Shown: one piece after another, positions 35,446 to 43,795 of the stretch | How the letters are laid out: each line of letters opens with the position of its first letter | How positions within the stretch are numbered: position 1 is the first letter of the stretch | Assembly: GCA_000974665.1 (NCBI GenBank) | Contig: BBSY01000002.1 | Span: 310,001 to 374,000, forward strand | DNA length: 64,000 nucleotides | Reading direction: 5' to 3' | Source: an alpha proteobacterium U9-1i | GTDB lineage: Bacteria > Pseudomonadota > Alphaproteobacteria > Caulobacterales > Aquidulcibacteraceae | The notes under the pieces: generated by a model | The model's input: only the letters and a program-made list of their open reading frames with translations | Databases searched by the model: none | What the model was told of the DNA's origin: nothing | Translations under genes and position numbers: made by a program

Positions 35446-35604
35446 ATGCTCTACAACACAGCCCATACATGCGCCGATGACGCCGAAATCCTCAGCTACG
35501 AGGTTTCCACGGATGGCGTGAACTGGCGACCACATGATCCGAGCATCGATCCCGGTCCGGGCGTCCATCGGCGCATCGAATTCGCGCCGCCGAACGAGGA
35601 TTGA
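35446..35604 (+). CDS. Candidate 52-residue hypothetical protein
   Basis: A small frame starting ATG 35446 and ending TGA 35604, with an acidic protein-like sequence (LSYEVSTDGVNWRPHDP). It is divergent from the HAD gene with 46 bases between starts. No ribosome site of note and no recognised family. It may be real because codon use is GC3-rich, but evidence is thin. Confidence 0.3.
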   Translation: MLYNTAHTCADDAEILSYEVSTDGVNWRPHDPSIDPGPGVHRRIEFAPPNED

Positions 35605-35634
35605 CCAGCCTTTTTGGGCCCTGCGCCCTGACCG

Positions 35635-35663
35635 TTGACGCCCCGTTCGGGGCTCCGTATACC
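35635..35663 (+). promoter_or_regulatory. Sigma-70-type promoter of tRNA-Ala
   Basis: TTGACG (35635-35640), a 17-base spacer containing CCCCGTTCGGGG, and TATACC (35658-35663). The tRNA begins 16 bases after the -10 box. Confidence 0.75.
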
Positions 35664-35679
35664 GCGCCTTCCTGAAAAG

Positions 35680-35755
<76 letters not shown>

Positions 35756-35810
35756 GGCTTTTGCGCGCCAATCCTTGCCGAATCCGGCCGGCGCGGTTTA
35801 TGGCCGGGGC

Positions 35811-36122
35811 ATGATCCATATTCTCTTCGAACTTGTGCGTGCGATCCTGGGCCTCATTTCGGTGGTGCTCATCATTCACGTCGTGATCTCGTGGCTGATC
35901 GCGTTCGACATCGTTGGGCGCAGCAACGCGTTCGTCGCTTCGATCTGGCGCTTCACCAGCGCCGTCACAGATCCGCTCGTGCGGCCGCTGCGCCGCTTGA
36001 TCCCGCCGGTGGGCGGCGTCGACTTGTCGATCCTGGTGCTGCTGCTGGTCATCTACCTTATCCAATACGAAGTCACGTACTGGCTGGAAAATCTGTTGCT
36101 CGGGCGAGGCTCGTTCCTCTGA
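35811..36122 (+). CDS. YggT-family membrane protein
   Basis: A 103-residue integral membrane protein of the YggT/CCB3-like family with two hydrophobic halves: ILFELVRAILGLISVVLIIH, then WRFTSAVTDPLVRPLRRLIPPVGGVDLSILVLLLVIYLI. The polar motif between them with PLxxPLRRxIPPxGGxDxS is diagnostic. ATG 35811 is preceded by GGGGC. Relatives are linked to cell division or osmotic responses. It shares a transcript with DUF167 and folD. Confidence 0.9.
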   Translation: MIHILFELVRAILGLISVVLIIHVVISWLIAFDIVGRSNAFVASIWRFTSAVTDPLVRPLRRLIPPVGGVDLSILVLLLVIYLIQYEVTYWLENLLLGRGSFL

Positions 36123-36412
36123 CCGCGACGTTGCGCGTCCGGCTGACGCCTTCCGGCGGCGCCGATCGAATTGATGGCGCGGCGCGCGACCAAAACGGGT
36201 TGGCCTACCTCAAGGCGCGCGTACGCGCCGCGCCGGAGCATGGCGAGGCAAACATTGCGCTTGAGGCGCTTTTGGCGAAGGCGTTTGGTGTCGCCAAGAG
36301 CAAGGTGAGCGTCGCACGCGGGGCGACGTCGCGCATTAAGACGATCCAGATCGAAGGCGTCAGCGAAGCGGTGATCGCGGCCTTCCTGGCGCAGTTCGAG
36401 GAGCAAGCATGA
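36119..36412 (+). CDS. DUF167/YggU-family small protein with a non-ATG start
   Basis: A protein of about 97 residues with the family pattern [59 protein letters not shown]. There is no ATG or GTG near the expected N-terminus: CTG at 36119, in a CTGA overlap with the yggT stop and nine bases after GCGAGG, or TTG at 36131, is the likely start. yggT and yggU are classical neighbours. Function unknown. Confidence 0.8.
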   Translation: MTATLRVRLTPSGGADRIDGAARDQNGLAYLKARVRAAPEHGEANIALEALLAKAFGVAKSKVSVARGATSRIKTIQIEGVSEAVIAAFLAQFEEQA

Positions 36413-37302
36413 GCGCGCGCATCATTGATGGAAAAGCGATTGCCGCAGGCGTGCGCGCGGACGTGGCGGCGGCTGTGAAGGCCCTCCCCGGCCAGCCGGC
36501 GCTTGTGGTCGTGCTGGTGGGCGATGATCCGGCGAGCCAAGTTTATGTGTCGTCGAAGGTGAAGCAGACGGCCGAGGCCGGGATGCGTTCGTTGGAAGTC
36601 CGCCTGCCAGCGGATACGGCGGAAGCCGACCTCGTCGCCAAGGTCGACGCCCTTTCCCGCGATCCCGACATCGACGGCATCCTCGTGCAGCTGCCGTTGC
36701 CGAAGCACATCAATGAGCAAGCCGTGCTCGCGGCGATCGATCCGATGAAGGACGTCGATGGCCTCACGGAGCAGAGCGCGGGGAAGTTGGTGCTCGGCAA
36801 GCCGGGCCTCAGGCCATGCACGCCGGTGGGCTGCGTTACTCTGGCTAAGTCGGAGCGCCCCGATCTCAGCGGCGCGAACGTCGTGGTCATCGGCCGCTCG
36901 ATCCTGGTGGGTAAGCCGGCGGCATTGTTGTTTCTTGAGCAAAACGCAACCGTGACGCTCGCGCACTCCAAGACGCGCGACTTACGCATGGTGTGCCGTG
37001 GCGCGGACGTGCTGGTGGCCGCCGTCGGGCGTCCGGAAATGGTCAAGGGCGATTGGATCAGGCCGGGCGCGATCGTCATCGATGTCGGCACCAACCGCGT
37101 GCCCGCGCCCGAGAAGGGCGAGGGCAAGACAAAATTGGTCGGCGATGTCGATTTTGCCGAGGCCGTTCATGTTGCAGGTGCGTTGACTCCCTCCCCTGGA
37201 GGGGTTGGGCCAATGACAATCGCCTGTTTGTTGCGCAACACCGTGCTCGCTGCCTGCGCGCGCAGGGGTTGGACCGTCCCGGAACCGCTGGCGACGGGTT
37301 AA
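36409..37302 (+). CDS. folD: Bifunctional methylenetetrahydrofolate dehydrogenase/cyclohydrolase
   Basis: Interconverts 5,10-methylene- and 10-formyl-tetrahydrofolate with NADP+ in one-carbon metabolism. The 297-residue protein has [20 protein letters not shown] with the catalytic Lys and Tyr, [31 protein letters not shown] (cofactor) and [16 protein letters not shown]. The ATG overlaps the DUF167 stop (ATGA). It is the last gene of the yggT-yggU-folD group. Confidence 0.96.
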   Translation: MSARIIDGKAIAAGVRADVAAAVKALPGQPALVVVLVGDDPASQVYVSSKVKQTAEAGMRSLEVRLPADTAEADLVAKVDALSRDPDIDGILVQLPLPKHINEQAVLAAIDPMKDVDGLTEQSAGKLVLGKPGLRPCTPVGCVTLAKSERPDLSGANVVVIGRSILVGKPAALLFLEQNATVTLAHSKTRDLRMVCRGADVLVAAVGRPEMVKGDWIRPGAIVIDVGTNRVPAPEKGEGKTKLVGDVDFAEAVHVAGALTPSPGGVGPMTIACLLRNTVLAACARRGWTVPEPLATG

Positions 37303-37387
37303 ATGCGACCCTCGGTGCTTGTGAGCCCCAAAGGCCTCGTCTAGCTTCCCGGCGCATCGGAACACCGAGCGCACGGGAGGGGATCAC

Positions 37388-38983
37388 GTGGCGAATACGA
37401 AACCAAGTGGACTGGGGCGGTTGTTCATCCGCAAGTCCGTCGAGCAAATGCACGCCGAGCACGCGCAAGGCGAATTGAAGAAAACACTCGGGCCGCTGAA
37501 TCTTATCTTTCTCGGCATCGGCTGCATCATCGGTACCGGCATCTTCGTGCTGACCGGCCGCGCGGCAGCGGAATTCGCCGGCCCAGGCATCATGATCTCC
37601 TTCATCATCACCGGCACGCTATGCGCGCTGGTGGCGTTGGCCTACGCGGAGCTTGCGGCCGCGATCCCAGTTTCGGGTTCGGCCTATTCCTATTCCTATG
37701 CGTCCATGGGCGAGATCGTCGCGTGGATCATGGGCTTGCTGCTGGTGCTCGAATACGGGCTGGCCGCATCCACGGTCGCCGTGGGCTGGTCGGGTTACGT
37801 CGTCAGCTTCCTGGCGGACTACAACATTCACATACCGGCGGCGTTCCAAGCAGCGCCCGGCGTTCCGGTCACTGATCACGACACGGGCGAAGTCATCGCC
37901 ACAGGCGTTATGAACTTGCCGGCCCTCCTCGCGATCGGCGCGGTGACCTGCCTTCTGGTGGTCGGCATTTCGGAATCGGCGCTGGTGAACAACATCGTCG
38001 TCGTCATCAAGGTGGCGGTGGTGATCGCCTTCATCGTGATCGGCGCGCCATACGTGAACACTGACAACTGGGTGCCGTTGATCCCAGAGCAAGTGCCGGC
38101 GCCTCCGCCCGGCTCCGACATGAGCCTCTGGGGCCAGATCGGCGATGCGCTTTGGAATGTCGTCACAGCGCAAAACACAGCGCAGTACGGCATTGGCGGC
38201 TTGATCGCCGGCGCGGCGACCATCTTCTTCGCCTATATCGGCTTTGAAGCGGTTTCCACCGCCGGCGCCGAATCCAAGAACCCATCGCGCGACATGCCGA
38301 TCGGCATTTTGGGCTCGCTAATCATCTGCACCATTCTCTACATCCTTACCTCGGCCGTTCTGGTCGGCATCGTGCCCTACACGATGCTGAACAACCCGGC
38401 GCCGATTGCGTTGGCTGTGAACGAAATCGGCCTGCCGTGGTTCGCAACACTCGTGAAGATCGGCGCCATCGCCGGTCTTTCATCGGTCATGCTGGTGCTG
38501 CTCTACGGTCAAACGCGCATCTTCTACACAATGGCGCGCGACGGCTTGATCCCGTCAGTGTTCGCGAACGTCCACTCGAAGTTCAAGACACCGTGGGTCA
38601 ACACGATCCTCGTCGGCATCCTGGCGGCGGGTTTCGCAGGCTTCATGTCGCTCGACGCGCTGGCGAACCTCACCAACGTGGGCACGCTTGCGGCGTTCGC
38701 GATCATCTGCATCACGGTGATCTATCTGCGCTTCGCGCGGCCGGACATGAAACGGCCGTTCAACATGCCGCTGCCGGTGATGCTCATCGTCGCCACGCTC
38801 GGCGCGTTGATGTGCCTGTTCCTGCTGATGTCGCTGATGGCGCATGTGCCGACGCGCAACTTCTTCCTGATCTATCTGGTCATCGGCTTTGCGGTCTATT
38901 TCCTCTACGGGATTTGGAACTCGAAGCTTGGCAAGGGCCAGGTCGTGAAGGGTCACGAACAACCGAACCCGACGCAGCCCTAG
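37388..38983 (+). CDS. APC-superfamily amino acid permease (CAT-like)
   Basis: A 531-residue inner-membrane transporter with 12-14 predicted helices. The first helix has GLGCIIGTGIF-type LGIGCIIGTGIFVLTG (unwound GxGxxG substrate segment), then FFAYIGFEAVSTAGAESKNP, the hallmark of the CAT/YfnA family of cationic or broad amino acid transporters. The start is GTG 37388 after GGGAGGGGATC. A good terminator follows at 39009. Possible substrates are basic amino acids or polyamine precursors. Confidence 0.9.
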   Translation: MANTKPSGLGRLFIRKSVEQMHAEHAQGELKKTLGPLNLIFLGIGCIIGTGIFVLTGRAAAEFAGPGIMISFIITGTLCALVALAYAELAAAIPVSGSAYSYSYASMGEIVAWIMGLLLVLEYGLAASTVAVGWSGYVVSFLADYNIHIPAAFQAAPGVPVTDHDTGEVIATGVMNLPALLAIGAVTCLLVVGISESALVNNIVVVIKVAVVIAFIVIGAPYVNTDNWVPLIPEQVPAPPPGSDMSLWGQIGDALWNVVTAQNTAQYGIGGLIAGAATIFFAYIGFEAVSTAGAESKNPSRDMPIGILGSLIICTILYILTSAVLVGIVPYTMLNNPAPIALAVNEIGLPWFATLVKIGAIAGLSSVMLVLLYGQTRIFYTMARDGLIPSVFANVHSKFKTPWVNTILVGILAAGFAGFMSLDALANLTNVGTLAAFAIICITVIYLRFARPDMKRPFNMPLPVMLIVATLGALMCLFLLMSLMAHVPTRNFFLIYLVIGFAVYFLYGIWNSKLGKGQVVKGHEQPNPTQP

Positions 38984-39008
38984 GGCTTCGCGTTCGGACC
39001 ATCAACGG

Positions 39009-39041
39009 AACCGCCGGCCGTCTGGCCGGCGGTTTTGTTTT
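39009..39041 (+). terminator. Rho-independent terminator after the permease gene
   Basis: An 11-bp stem (AACCGCCGGCC with GGCCGGCGGTT), four-base loop, then TTTGTTTT. It begins 25 bases after the permease stop codon. Confidence 0.9.
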
Positions 39042-39044
39042 GGG

Positions 39045-39060
39045 CGTGACGCGGGTCACG
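39045..39060. promoter_or_regulatory. Perfect dyad CGTGAC-N4-GTCACG
   Basis: Six-base arms around GCGG, just after the permease terminator and 53 bases upstream of a small secreted-protein frame. A typical symmetrical binding site, perhaps for the transcript with the small protein and pterin dehydratase. No regulator assigned. Confidence 0.35.
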
Positions 39061-39112
39061 AGCGCTTTGTAACCGCGCGCCCATCTGCTGTTCGTCACAG
39101 CAGAGGCTTCCC

Positions 39113-39235
39113 ATGTTCCGCCGGATCAATTGGCTCGCAATTCTCCTCACGACGGCGCTGCTCTATTTTGGCGCGTCCGCCGCGCCTGCGCTGACGCGAG
39201 CGCCGCCTACCGCGGACTTCACCTCCGCCCGCTAA
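39113..39235 (+). CDS. Candidate 40-residue small membrane or secreted protein
   Basis: ATG 39113 to TAA 39235 encodes a short basic N-terminus (MFRRINW), one hydrophobic helix ([15 protein letters not shown]) and a Pro/Ala-rich tail. The AGAGGCTTCCC before the ATG is a moderate ribosome site. No family recognised. It lies between a dyad and the pterin dehydratase gene. Confidence 0.45.
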   Translation: MFRRINWLAILLTTALLYFGASAAPALTRAPPTADFTSAR

Positions 39236-39312
39236 CTCTCTTGCAGCACCAACGCGCGCTAGCTTGCGGAACAACGGCCACCGGCGCACGTTTTGCAGCA
39301 ATGGAGGCAGTC

Positions 39313-39594
39313 ATGCCCAAGATCGGCGCCGCGGAAGCTCTGAAGCAATTGCCCGGTTGGCGCGCCGTCGAGGGGCGTGACGCCATCGCCAGGCAGTTTA
39401 AGTTCGACGATTTCAACGCAGCGTTCGGCTTCATGACGCGCGTCGCGCTTTATGCCGACAAGGCCGATCATCATCCTGAATGGGCGAACGTCTACAGCAA
39501 GGTCGATGTCACGCTCGCCACACACGATGCCGGCGGCGTGACCGAGAAAGACGTCGCGCTCGCGAAGTTCATGGACAAAGCAGCCAACGCCTGA
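39313..39594 (+). CDS. phhB: Pterin-4a-carbinolamine dehydratase
   Basis: Dehydrates 4a-hydroxytetrahydropterin, recycling the cofactor of aromatic amino acid hydroxylases; also called DCoH. The 93-residue protein has the complete signature [19 protein letters not shown] and [16 protein letters not shown] used ATG 39313 because GGAGG lies just upstream; ATG 39301 is also in frame. No phenylalanine hydroxylase gene is near. Confidence 0.93.
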   Translation: MPKIGAAEALKQLPGWRAVEGRDAIARQFKFDDFNAAFGFMTRVALYADKADHHPEWANVYSKVDVTLATHDAGGVTEKDVALAKFMDKAANA

Positions 39595-39658
39595 CGCGGC
39601 GCAATGCTTGCGATTTTAAGCGCCTGATCCCAGTGTCGCTAAAACACGGGAGGACGAG

Positions 39659-40438
39659 ATGGGCGGACGCGTTGCAGGTAAGAAGGTTTTCATCACCGGC
39701 GCGGCACAGGGCCTCGGCGAGGCGATGGCGCGTCTGCTTGCGGCGGAAGGCGCGAAAGTCGCGCTCGCTGACATGAATTTTGTCGGCGTTGAAAAGGTAG
39801 CCGCCGACATCAACGCAAGCCAAGGCGCAGGGACGGCGTCAGCCTACGAGCTCGATGTCACGGAAGAAGCCGGTTGGACCAGGGCGCTCGCCGACGCGGA
39901 TGCGGCGATGGGCGGCATCTCCGGGCTGATCAACAATGCCGGGATCTCATCGCGCGAGGGCGGCATCGAAGAACTCTCGCTCGAGGGCTTCCGTAGATTG
40001 ATGAGCGTCAATGTGGATTCGGTTTTCCTGGGCGCGAAGCTCGGCATCAAATACCTCGCCAAAAACCAGCCCGGCTCGATCGTCAACATCAGCTCGATCG
40101 CCGGCCTGATCGCCAATCACACGTCGCCGGGCTATAACGCGTCGAAGGCTGCAGTGTGGCTCTTGTCCAAGAACATCGCCCTCTATTGCGCGAAGAAGGG
40201 TTTGGACGTTCGCTCCAATTCGATCCACCCAACCTTCATCGACACGCCTATCCTCGACCCAATCCGCAATATGTTCGGCAAGGGCGAAGCCGAGGCCAAA
40301 TTGGGCCGGCAAGTGCCGCTGGGCCGGATCGGGCAACCCAATGACGTCGCCAACGCCGCGCTCTATTTGATCTCGGACGAAAGCCGCTTTGTCACCGGGT
40401 CGGAGATCAAGGTGGACGGCGGCATCTCAGCCATGTGA
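39659..40438 (+). CDS. Short-chain dehydrogenase/reductase (SDR)
   Basis: A 259-residue classical SDR using NAD(P)H: TGAAQGLGEAMARLL cofactor motif, LINNAGIS, NISSIAGL (catalytic Ser), YNASKAAVW (Tyr and Lys) and the C-terminal SRFVTGSEIKVDGG. It resembles 3-alpha/20-beta-hydroxysteroid and cyclopentanol-type dehydrogenases. The ATG follows GGGAGGACGAG. Substrate not determinable. Confidence 0.92.
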   Translation: MGGRVAGKKVFITGAAQGLGEAMARLLAAEGAKVALADMNFVGVEKVAADINASQGAGTASAYELDVTEEAGWTRALADADAAMGGISGLINNAGISSREGGIEELSLEGFRRLMSVNVDSVFLGAKLGIKYLAKNQPGSIVNISSIAGLIANHTSPGYNASKAAVWLLSKNIALYCAKKGLDVRSNSIHPTFIDTPILDPIRNMFGKGEAEAKLGRQVPLGRIGQPNDVANAALYLISDESRFVTGSEIKVDGGISAM

Positions 40439-40472
40439 CTTGCACGGCTGCAGCCGACTCCCGAGATGGAAG

Positions 40473-40964
40473 ATGATGAAAAGCTTCACCCGCCCCCTCG
40501 CCGCCCTCGCCCTGATCGCGCTCGCCGCATGCGGCCAGCCCGCCGAAGCGCCCGCTCCAGGTGCGGCGCCCGTCAACGAAGGCCCAGTGGTGCTGAGCAC
40601 AACGCGGAACATGCCGGACTGGCTCTTTATCCTGCGCACCAATGACGGCGGCACCATTCACTTCAACCAACGCACCATCACCCGCCATGACGGCCTGGCC
40701 GACATCTGGCTGCAGGTACGCTACGGCCGGCAGCAATTGTGGCAAAGCGAAACGGAAACCACGGAAAGCGTTATCCGCTTCGAGCTTGAGCGCATCCACT
40801 ACCAGTTCAATTGCGAGAGCGAGCAATTCGTCATTGTCGAGCGCCAGATCATGGGCGCGGGCGAGCAAGTCGTCGCCCGCGACGAGCCGCGTCAGATTTG
40901 GCGCAACACGCCGGAAACGGGCGCCGCGCGCCACATCCTGCCGATCGCTTGCCGCGGCGCTTAG
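40473..40964 (+). CDS. Hypothetical lipoprotein
   Basis: A 163-residue protein with a lipoprotein leader MMKSFTRPLAALALIALAAC and lipobox LAAC. The mature part is a beta-rich domain with DGGTIHFNQRTITRHDGLADIWLQVRY, similar to secreted proteins that report on media composition such as surface-adhesion protein E-type folds. ATG 40473 and 40476 are both possible. The stop interlocks with the convergent gene at 40961-40964. Confidence 0.72.
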   Translation: MMKSFTRPLAALALIALAACGQPAEAPAPGAAPVNEGPVVLSTTRNMPDWLFILRTNDGGTIHFNQRTITRHDGLADIWLQVRYGRQQLWQSETETTESVIRFELERIHYQFNCESEQFVIVERQIMGAGEQVVARDEPRQIWRNTPETGAARHILPIACRGA

Positions 40965-41404
40965 CCTCGGCGCTGCTGATAGATGATGTTCGCCATCAGC
41001 ACACGCGAGCCGGTTGCGCCCACGGTGCGGTCCACCGCCTGCTGCATCAAGCGCGCGAGCTGAGCTGGATCGGGCGACGTGCGATCCCGATAATAGGTTG
41101 ACGCATAGGTTGCGAGCGCGGTGCGCAACGCATCGCGCAAACGCGGCGCGGCGGCGCGAATGCGCCCGCGAAGCGCTTCGTCGGGAACATTGAGACCCAT
41201 ATCCACGACCAACGTCCCCCGGGCGATGCTGCGGTGAAGCACGGCCGCGGAAAGCGTTGGCATCGGCACGTAGGATTCGGCGGACGTCAGCCGCTCTTGG
41301 CGGTCCGGCGGGGCTTGCTGCTTGCCGCTTGGCTGCGCGCTGGCGGGCGCGGCGGCCAATGCAAACAGGGCGGCGACAATGAAAAGGCGGCGATCCAGGC
41401 GCAT
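40961..41404 (-). CDS. Hypothetical secreted protein with FliL-like C-terminal pattern
   Basis: A 147-residue protein with a Sec signal peptide (MRLDRRLFIVAALFALAAAP, cut after ASA). The mature part has YVPMPTLSAAVLHRS, a strand GTLVVDMGLNV, then helices APRLRDALRTALATYAS and DPAQLARLMQQAVDR and strand VLMANIIYQQ. This helix-strand plan is like the periplasmic domain of FliL, but the resemblance is weak and there are no flagellar genes nearby. Function unknown. Confidence 0.62.
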   Translation of the reverse strand: MRLDRRLFIVAALFALAAAPASAQPSGKQQAPPDRQERLTSAESYVPMPTLSAAVLHRSIARGTLVVDMGLNVPDEALRGRIRAAAPRLRDALRTALATYASTYYRDRTSPDPAQLARLMQQAVDRTVGATGSRVLMANIIYQQRRG

Positions 41405-41444
41405 GGATCAAGGATCATGCCGACGCTGCTAAGGAAGCGTGAAC

Positions 41445-42476
41445 TTAACCGCCCTGAAACATGGCCCGCAGGTCCACGCTTGAACGCTCACCCAACGCAT
41501 CGAAATGTGCCTTGAGCCAGCGCTCGGCCGCCGCGCGGCCAATGGCGAACAGGTCCTCAAAAAAATCCATGTCGGTGTTGAGATCGACGCCGACGCCAAG
41601 CGGTCGTAATGCCGCGTCTTCATTCAGGACATGAATAAGCATCTTGCGATAGCGCTCTTCCGGCACGCGCGCGTCATCCACGAGCCGCCCAACGAACTCG
41701 ATGGCGCGCAGTTCGCGGAGCAAACTTGCATTGAAGGTAATCTCGTTTACGCGCGCGGCGATGTCGGTGGCGACGCGCGGCGCGCCGGGGCGCTCGATCG
41801 GGTTGATCTGCACGATCAGGATGTCGCGCGTCGCCTTTACATCGAACAGCGGGAACAGCGCGGGGTTGCCGGTGTAGCCGCCATCCCAATAAGGAACGCC
41901 ATCGATCTCAACAGCCTTGAACAATTGCGGCAGGCACGCCGACGCCAGCACGTGATCAGCGGTCAGCTCCTTGGTTGAGAAGATGCGCGCCCGACCCGTT
42001 TCGACGTTGGTCGCGCCAATGAACAGCTCGATCTCCCGGCACGCGCGCACACGCTCGAAATCGATCAGCTCCTCCACGAGATCCTTCAGCGGATTGATGT
42101 TGAGCGGATTGAAATCATAAGGAGAGGCAAGCCGGCTCGCCGCGTCGGCCCATTGGGCCATGGAATTTTGCATCCACACCGGCGTGAAGGCGTTCACGAA
42201 CGCATTCATAGGCGTGCGACGATACGGATTTGCCTGCCCCGCGCGCGCAACCGCCTCCCAAAGCTTGCGCAACCGCTCCCGCGCGCCCGCCGCGCCGCCG
42301 CGTTGAAATCCATCAGCCACCGCCACAGCGCACATGGCGCCGGCAGACGATCCCGAGATTGCGGCGATGTCGACGCGATCATCCTCAAGCAGGAAATCGA
42401 GCGCGCCCCATGTGTAGGCGCCCAACGCGCCGCCGCCTTGGAGGGCGAGCGAGATTTTCTTGCGCTTGGCGCTCAC
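41445..42476 (-). CDS. Patatin-like phospholipase/esterase
   Basis: A 343-residue Ser-Asp dyad hydrolase. Motifs: oxyanion loop GGGALG (14-19), nucleophile elbow GSSAG with Ser44, and DGGYTGNPAL for the Asp. No signal peptide is seen. It overlaps the upstream bdhA by four bases (ATGA) and is coupled to it. The bdhA-patatin pair recurs in alphaproteobacteria and is often linked to polyhydroxybutyrate turnover; that link is contextual. Confidence 0.9.
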   Translation of the reverse strand: MSAKRKKISLALQGGGALGAYTWGALDFLLEDDRVDIAAISGSSAGAMCAVAVADGFQRGGAAGARERLRKLWEAVARAGQANPYRRTPMNAFVNAFTPVWMQNSMAQWADAASRLASPYDFNPLNINPLKDLVEELIDFERVRACREIELFIGATNVETGRARIFSTKELTADHVLASACLPQLFKAVEIDGVPYWDGGYTGNPALFPLFDVKATRDILIVQINPIERPGAPRVATDIAARVNEITFNASLLRELRAIEFVGRLVDDARVPEERYRKMLIHVLNEDAALRPLGVGVDLNTDMDFFEDLFAIGRAAAERWLKAHFDALGERSSVDLRAMFQGG

Positions 42477-43255
42477 GCGGCAGTCCAGCCGCCGTCGACG
42501 TTGAGCGACGCGCCGTTGAACTGGTTGGCGGCTTCGGTGGTCAGGAACAAAGCCAGCGCTGCAATATCCTCAACCTTCACGAATTCCTTTGTTGGTTGCG
42601 CCGCCAGAAGCACGTCGTTGATCACCTGCTCTCGCGTGAGCCCGCGCGCCTTCATGGTGTCGGGAATTTGGTTCTCGACCAATTGCGTATGCACGTAGCC
42701 GGGCGAAATCGCGTTACAGCGCACGTTGAACGTCGCGCCTTCGAGCGCCACCGTTTTCGTCAATCCCAGGAGGCCATGCTTGGCCGCCACATACGCGGAC
42801 TTGAACGGCGACGCGACATGCGCGTGGGCGGACGCGATGTTGATGATGCGCCCAAACTTGCGCGCCTTCATGCCCTTCATCGACGCACGCGTGGTATGAA
42901 ACGCCGCAGACAGATTGAGCGCAATGATCGCGTTCCACTTGTCGACCGGAAAATCCTCGACAGGCGAGACGAACTGCATGCCGGCGTTGTTCACAAGCAC
43001 ATCCACGCGCCCGAACGCCGCTTCGGCGCCCGAGATCAGCGCTTCGCAGGCGTCTGGTTGCATCAGATTGGCGCCGTCATAGCGCACCTTGGCGCCGGTC
43101 TCCTTCTCGAGCCCGGAGCGGACGCGCTCGATTTCCCCAGCATCGCCAAGGCCATTCAGCGTCACGTTCATTCCGGCCTTGGCGAACGCCGTGGCAACAC
43201 CAAGGCCGATGCCGCTGGTGGAGCCTGTCACCACAGCCGATCTCGCTTCGCTCAT
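42473..43255 (-). CDS. bdhA: D-3-hydroxybutyrate dehydrogenase
   Basis: Interconverts D-3-hydroxybutyrate and acetoacetate with NAD+. The 260-residue SDR has TGSTSGIGLGVATAFA, LVNNAGMQFVSPVEDFP, IINIASAHAHVASPFKSAYVAAKHG and the C-terminal ANQFNGASLNVDGGWTAA, all typical of bacterial BdhA; the catalytic Ser-Tyr-Lys set is within SAHAHVASPFKSAYVAAKHG. It precedes the coupled patatin gene and is divergent from the DUF350 gene across a nested palindrome. Confidence 0.93.
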   Translation of the reverse strand: MSEARSAVVTGSTSGIGLGVATAFAKAGMNVTLNGLGDAGEIERVRSGLEKETGAKVRYDGANLMQPDACEALISGAEAAFGRVDVLVNNAGMQFVSPVEDFPVDKWNAIIALNLSAAFHTTRASMKGMKARKFGRIINIASAHAHVASPFKSAYVAAKHGLLGLTKTVALEGATFNVRCNAISPGYVHTQLVENQIPDTMKARGLTREQVINDVLLAAQPTKEFVKVEDIAALALFLTTEAANQFNGASLNVDGGWTAA

Positions 43256-43272
43256 GCACCTGCTCCGTTCAG

Positions 43273-43305
43273 CTTGCGCCCCGGTTCCGGAACCGCTAGC
43301 GCAAG
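43273..43305. promoter_or_regulatory. Nested palindromes in the bdhA/DUF350 divergent region
   Basis: Outer arms CTTGCGC (43273-43279) and GCGCAAG (43299-43305) enclose the perfect 14-base palindrome CGGTTCCGGAACCG (43282-43295), almost concentric. Lying 18 bases from the bdhA start and 38 bases from the DUF350 start, it is a good operator candidate or an RNA hairpin. Confidence 0.45.
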
Positions 43306-43342
43306 GCCCTCAGTTCATGTTCCGGCAATCCAAGAGGGCCCG

Positions 43343-43792
43343 ATGCTGGATTTTTCCGCCCCCGTAAACGCCTTCGTCTCGGGGTTTCCGGACTTTATCA
43401 TCCAACTCGCGGTCGCGTTGGGGCTCTTTGTCGCTTCGCTGATCATCTATGTGCTGATGACGCCGCATCGTGAGCTGGATTTGATCCGCGCGGGCAATCC
43501 TTCAGCATCTTTGGCGTTCGGCGGCGTTGTCGTCGGCCTCGCCATACCTCTTGGATCGTGTCTCGCGCACGCGTTCGGCCTGTGGGACCTCATCATTTGG
43601 GGCATCGTGACGCTTTTGGTGCAGCTCTTGGCGTTTCGCTTCGCCGACATATTTCTGCGTGGACTGCCGCGGCGTATCGCTGAAGGCGACGTGGCGGCGG
43701 CAGTATTCCTGATGAGCGTCAAAATCGGGCTCGCGCTTATTGTTTCCGGCGCTGTGGCCGATCCCAATGTGACGATGTTCCGAGGCGGTTGA
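43343..43792 (+). CDS. DUF350 integral membrane protein
   Basis: A 149-residue membrane protein with four predicted helices and the DUF350 pattern: an N-terminal helix, HRELDLIRAGNPSASLAFGGVVVGLAIPLGSCLA, LWDLIIWGIVTLLVQLLAFRFADIFLRGLPRRI and a final helix. AGAGGGCCCG precedes the ATG 43343. The protease gene starts 3 bases after its stop, so the two membrane proteins may function together. Function unknown. Confidence 0.87.
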   Translation: MLDFSAPVNAFVSGFPDFIIQLAVALGLFVASLIIYVLMTPHRELDLIRAGNPSASLAFGGVVVGLAIPLGSCLAHAFGLWDLIIWGIVTLLVQLLAFRFADIFLRGLPRRIAEGDVAAAVFLMSVKIGLALIVSGAVADPNVTMFRGG

Positions 43793-43795
43793 GAA

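Noticed and set aside
42230-43342. Long upstream extension of the DUF350 frame
   Set aside because: The extension overlaps bdhA and patatin in antisense; the conserved DUF350 N-terminus and a ribosome site place the start at 43343.
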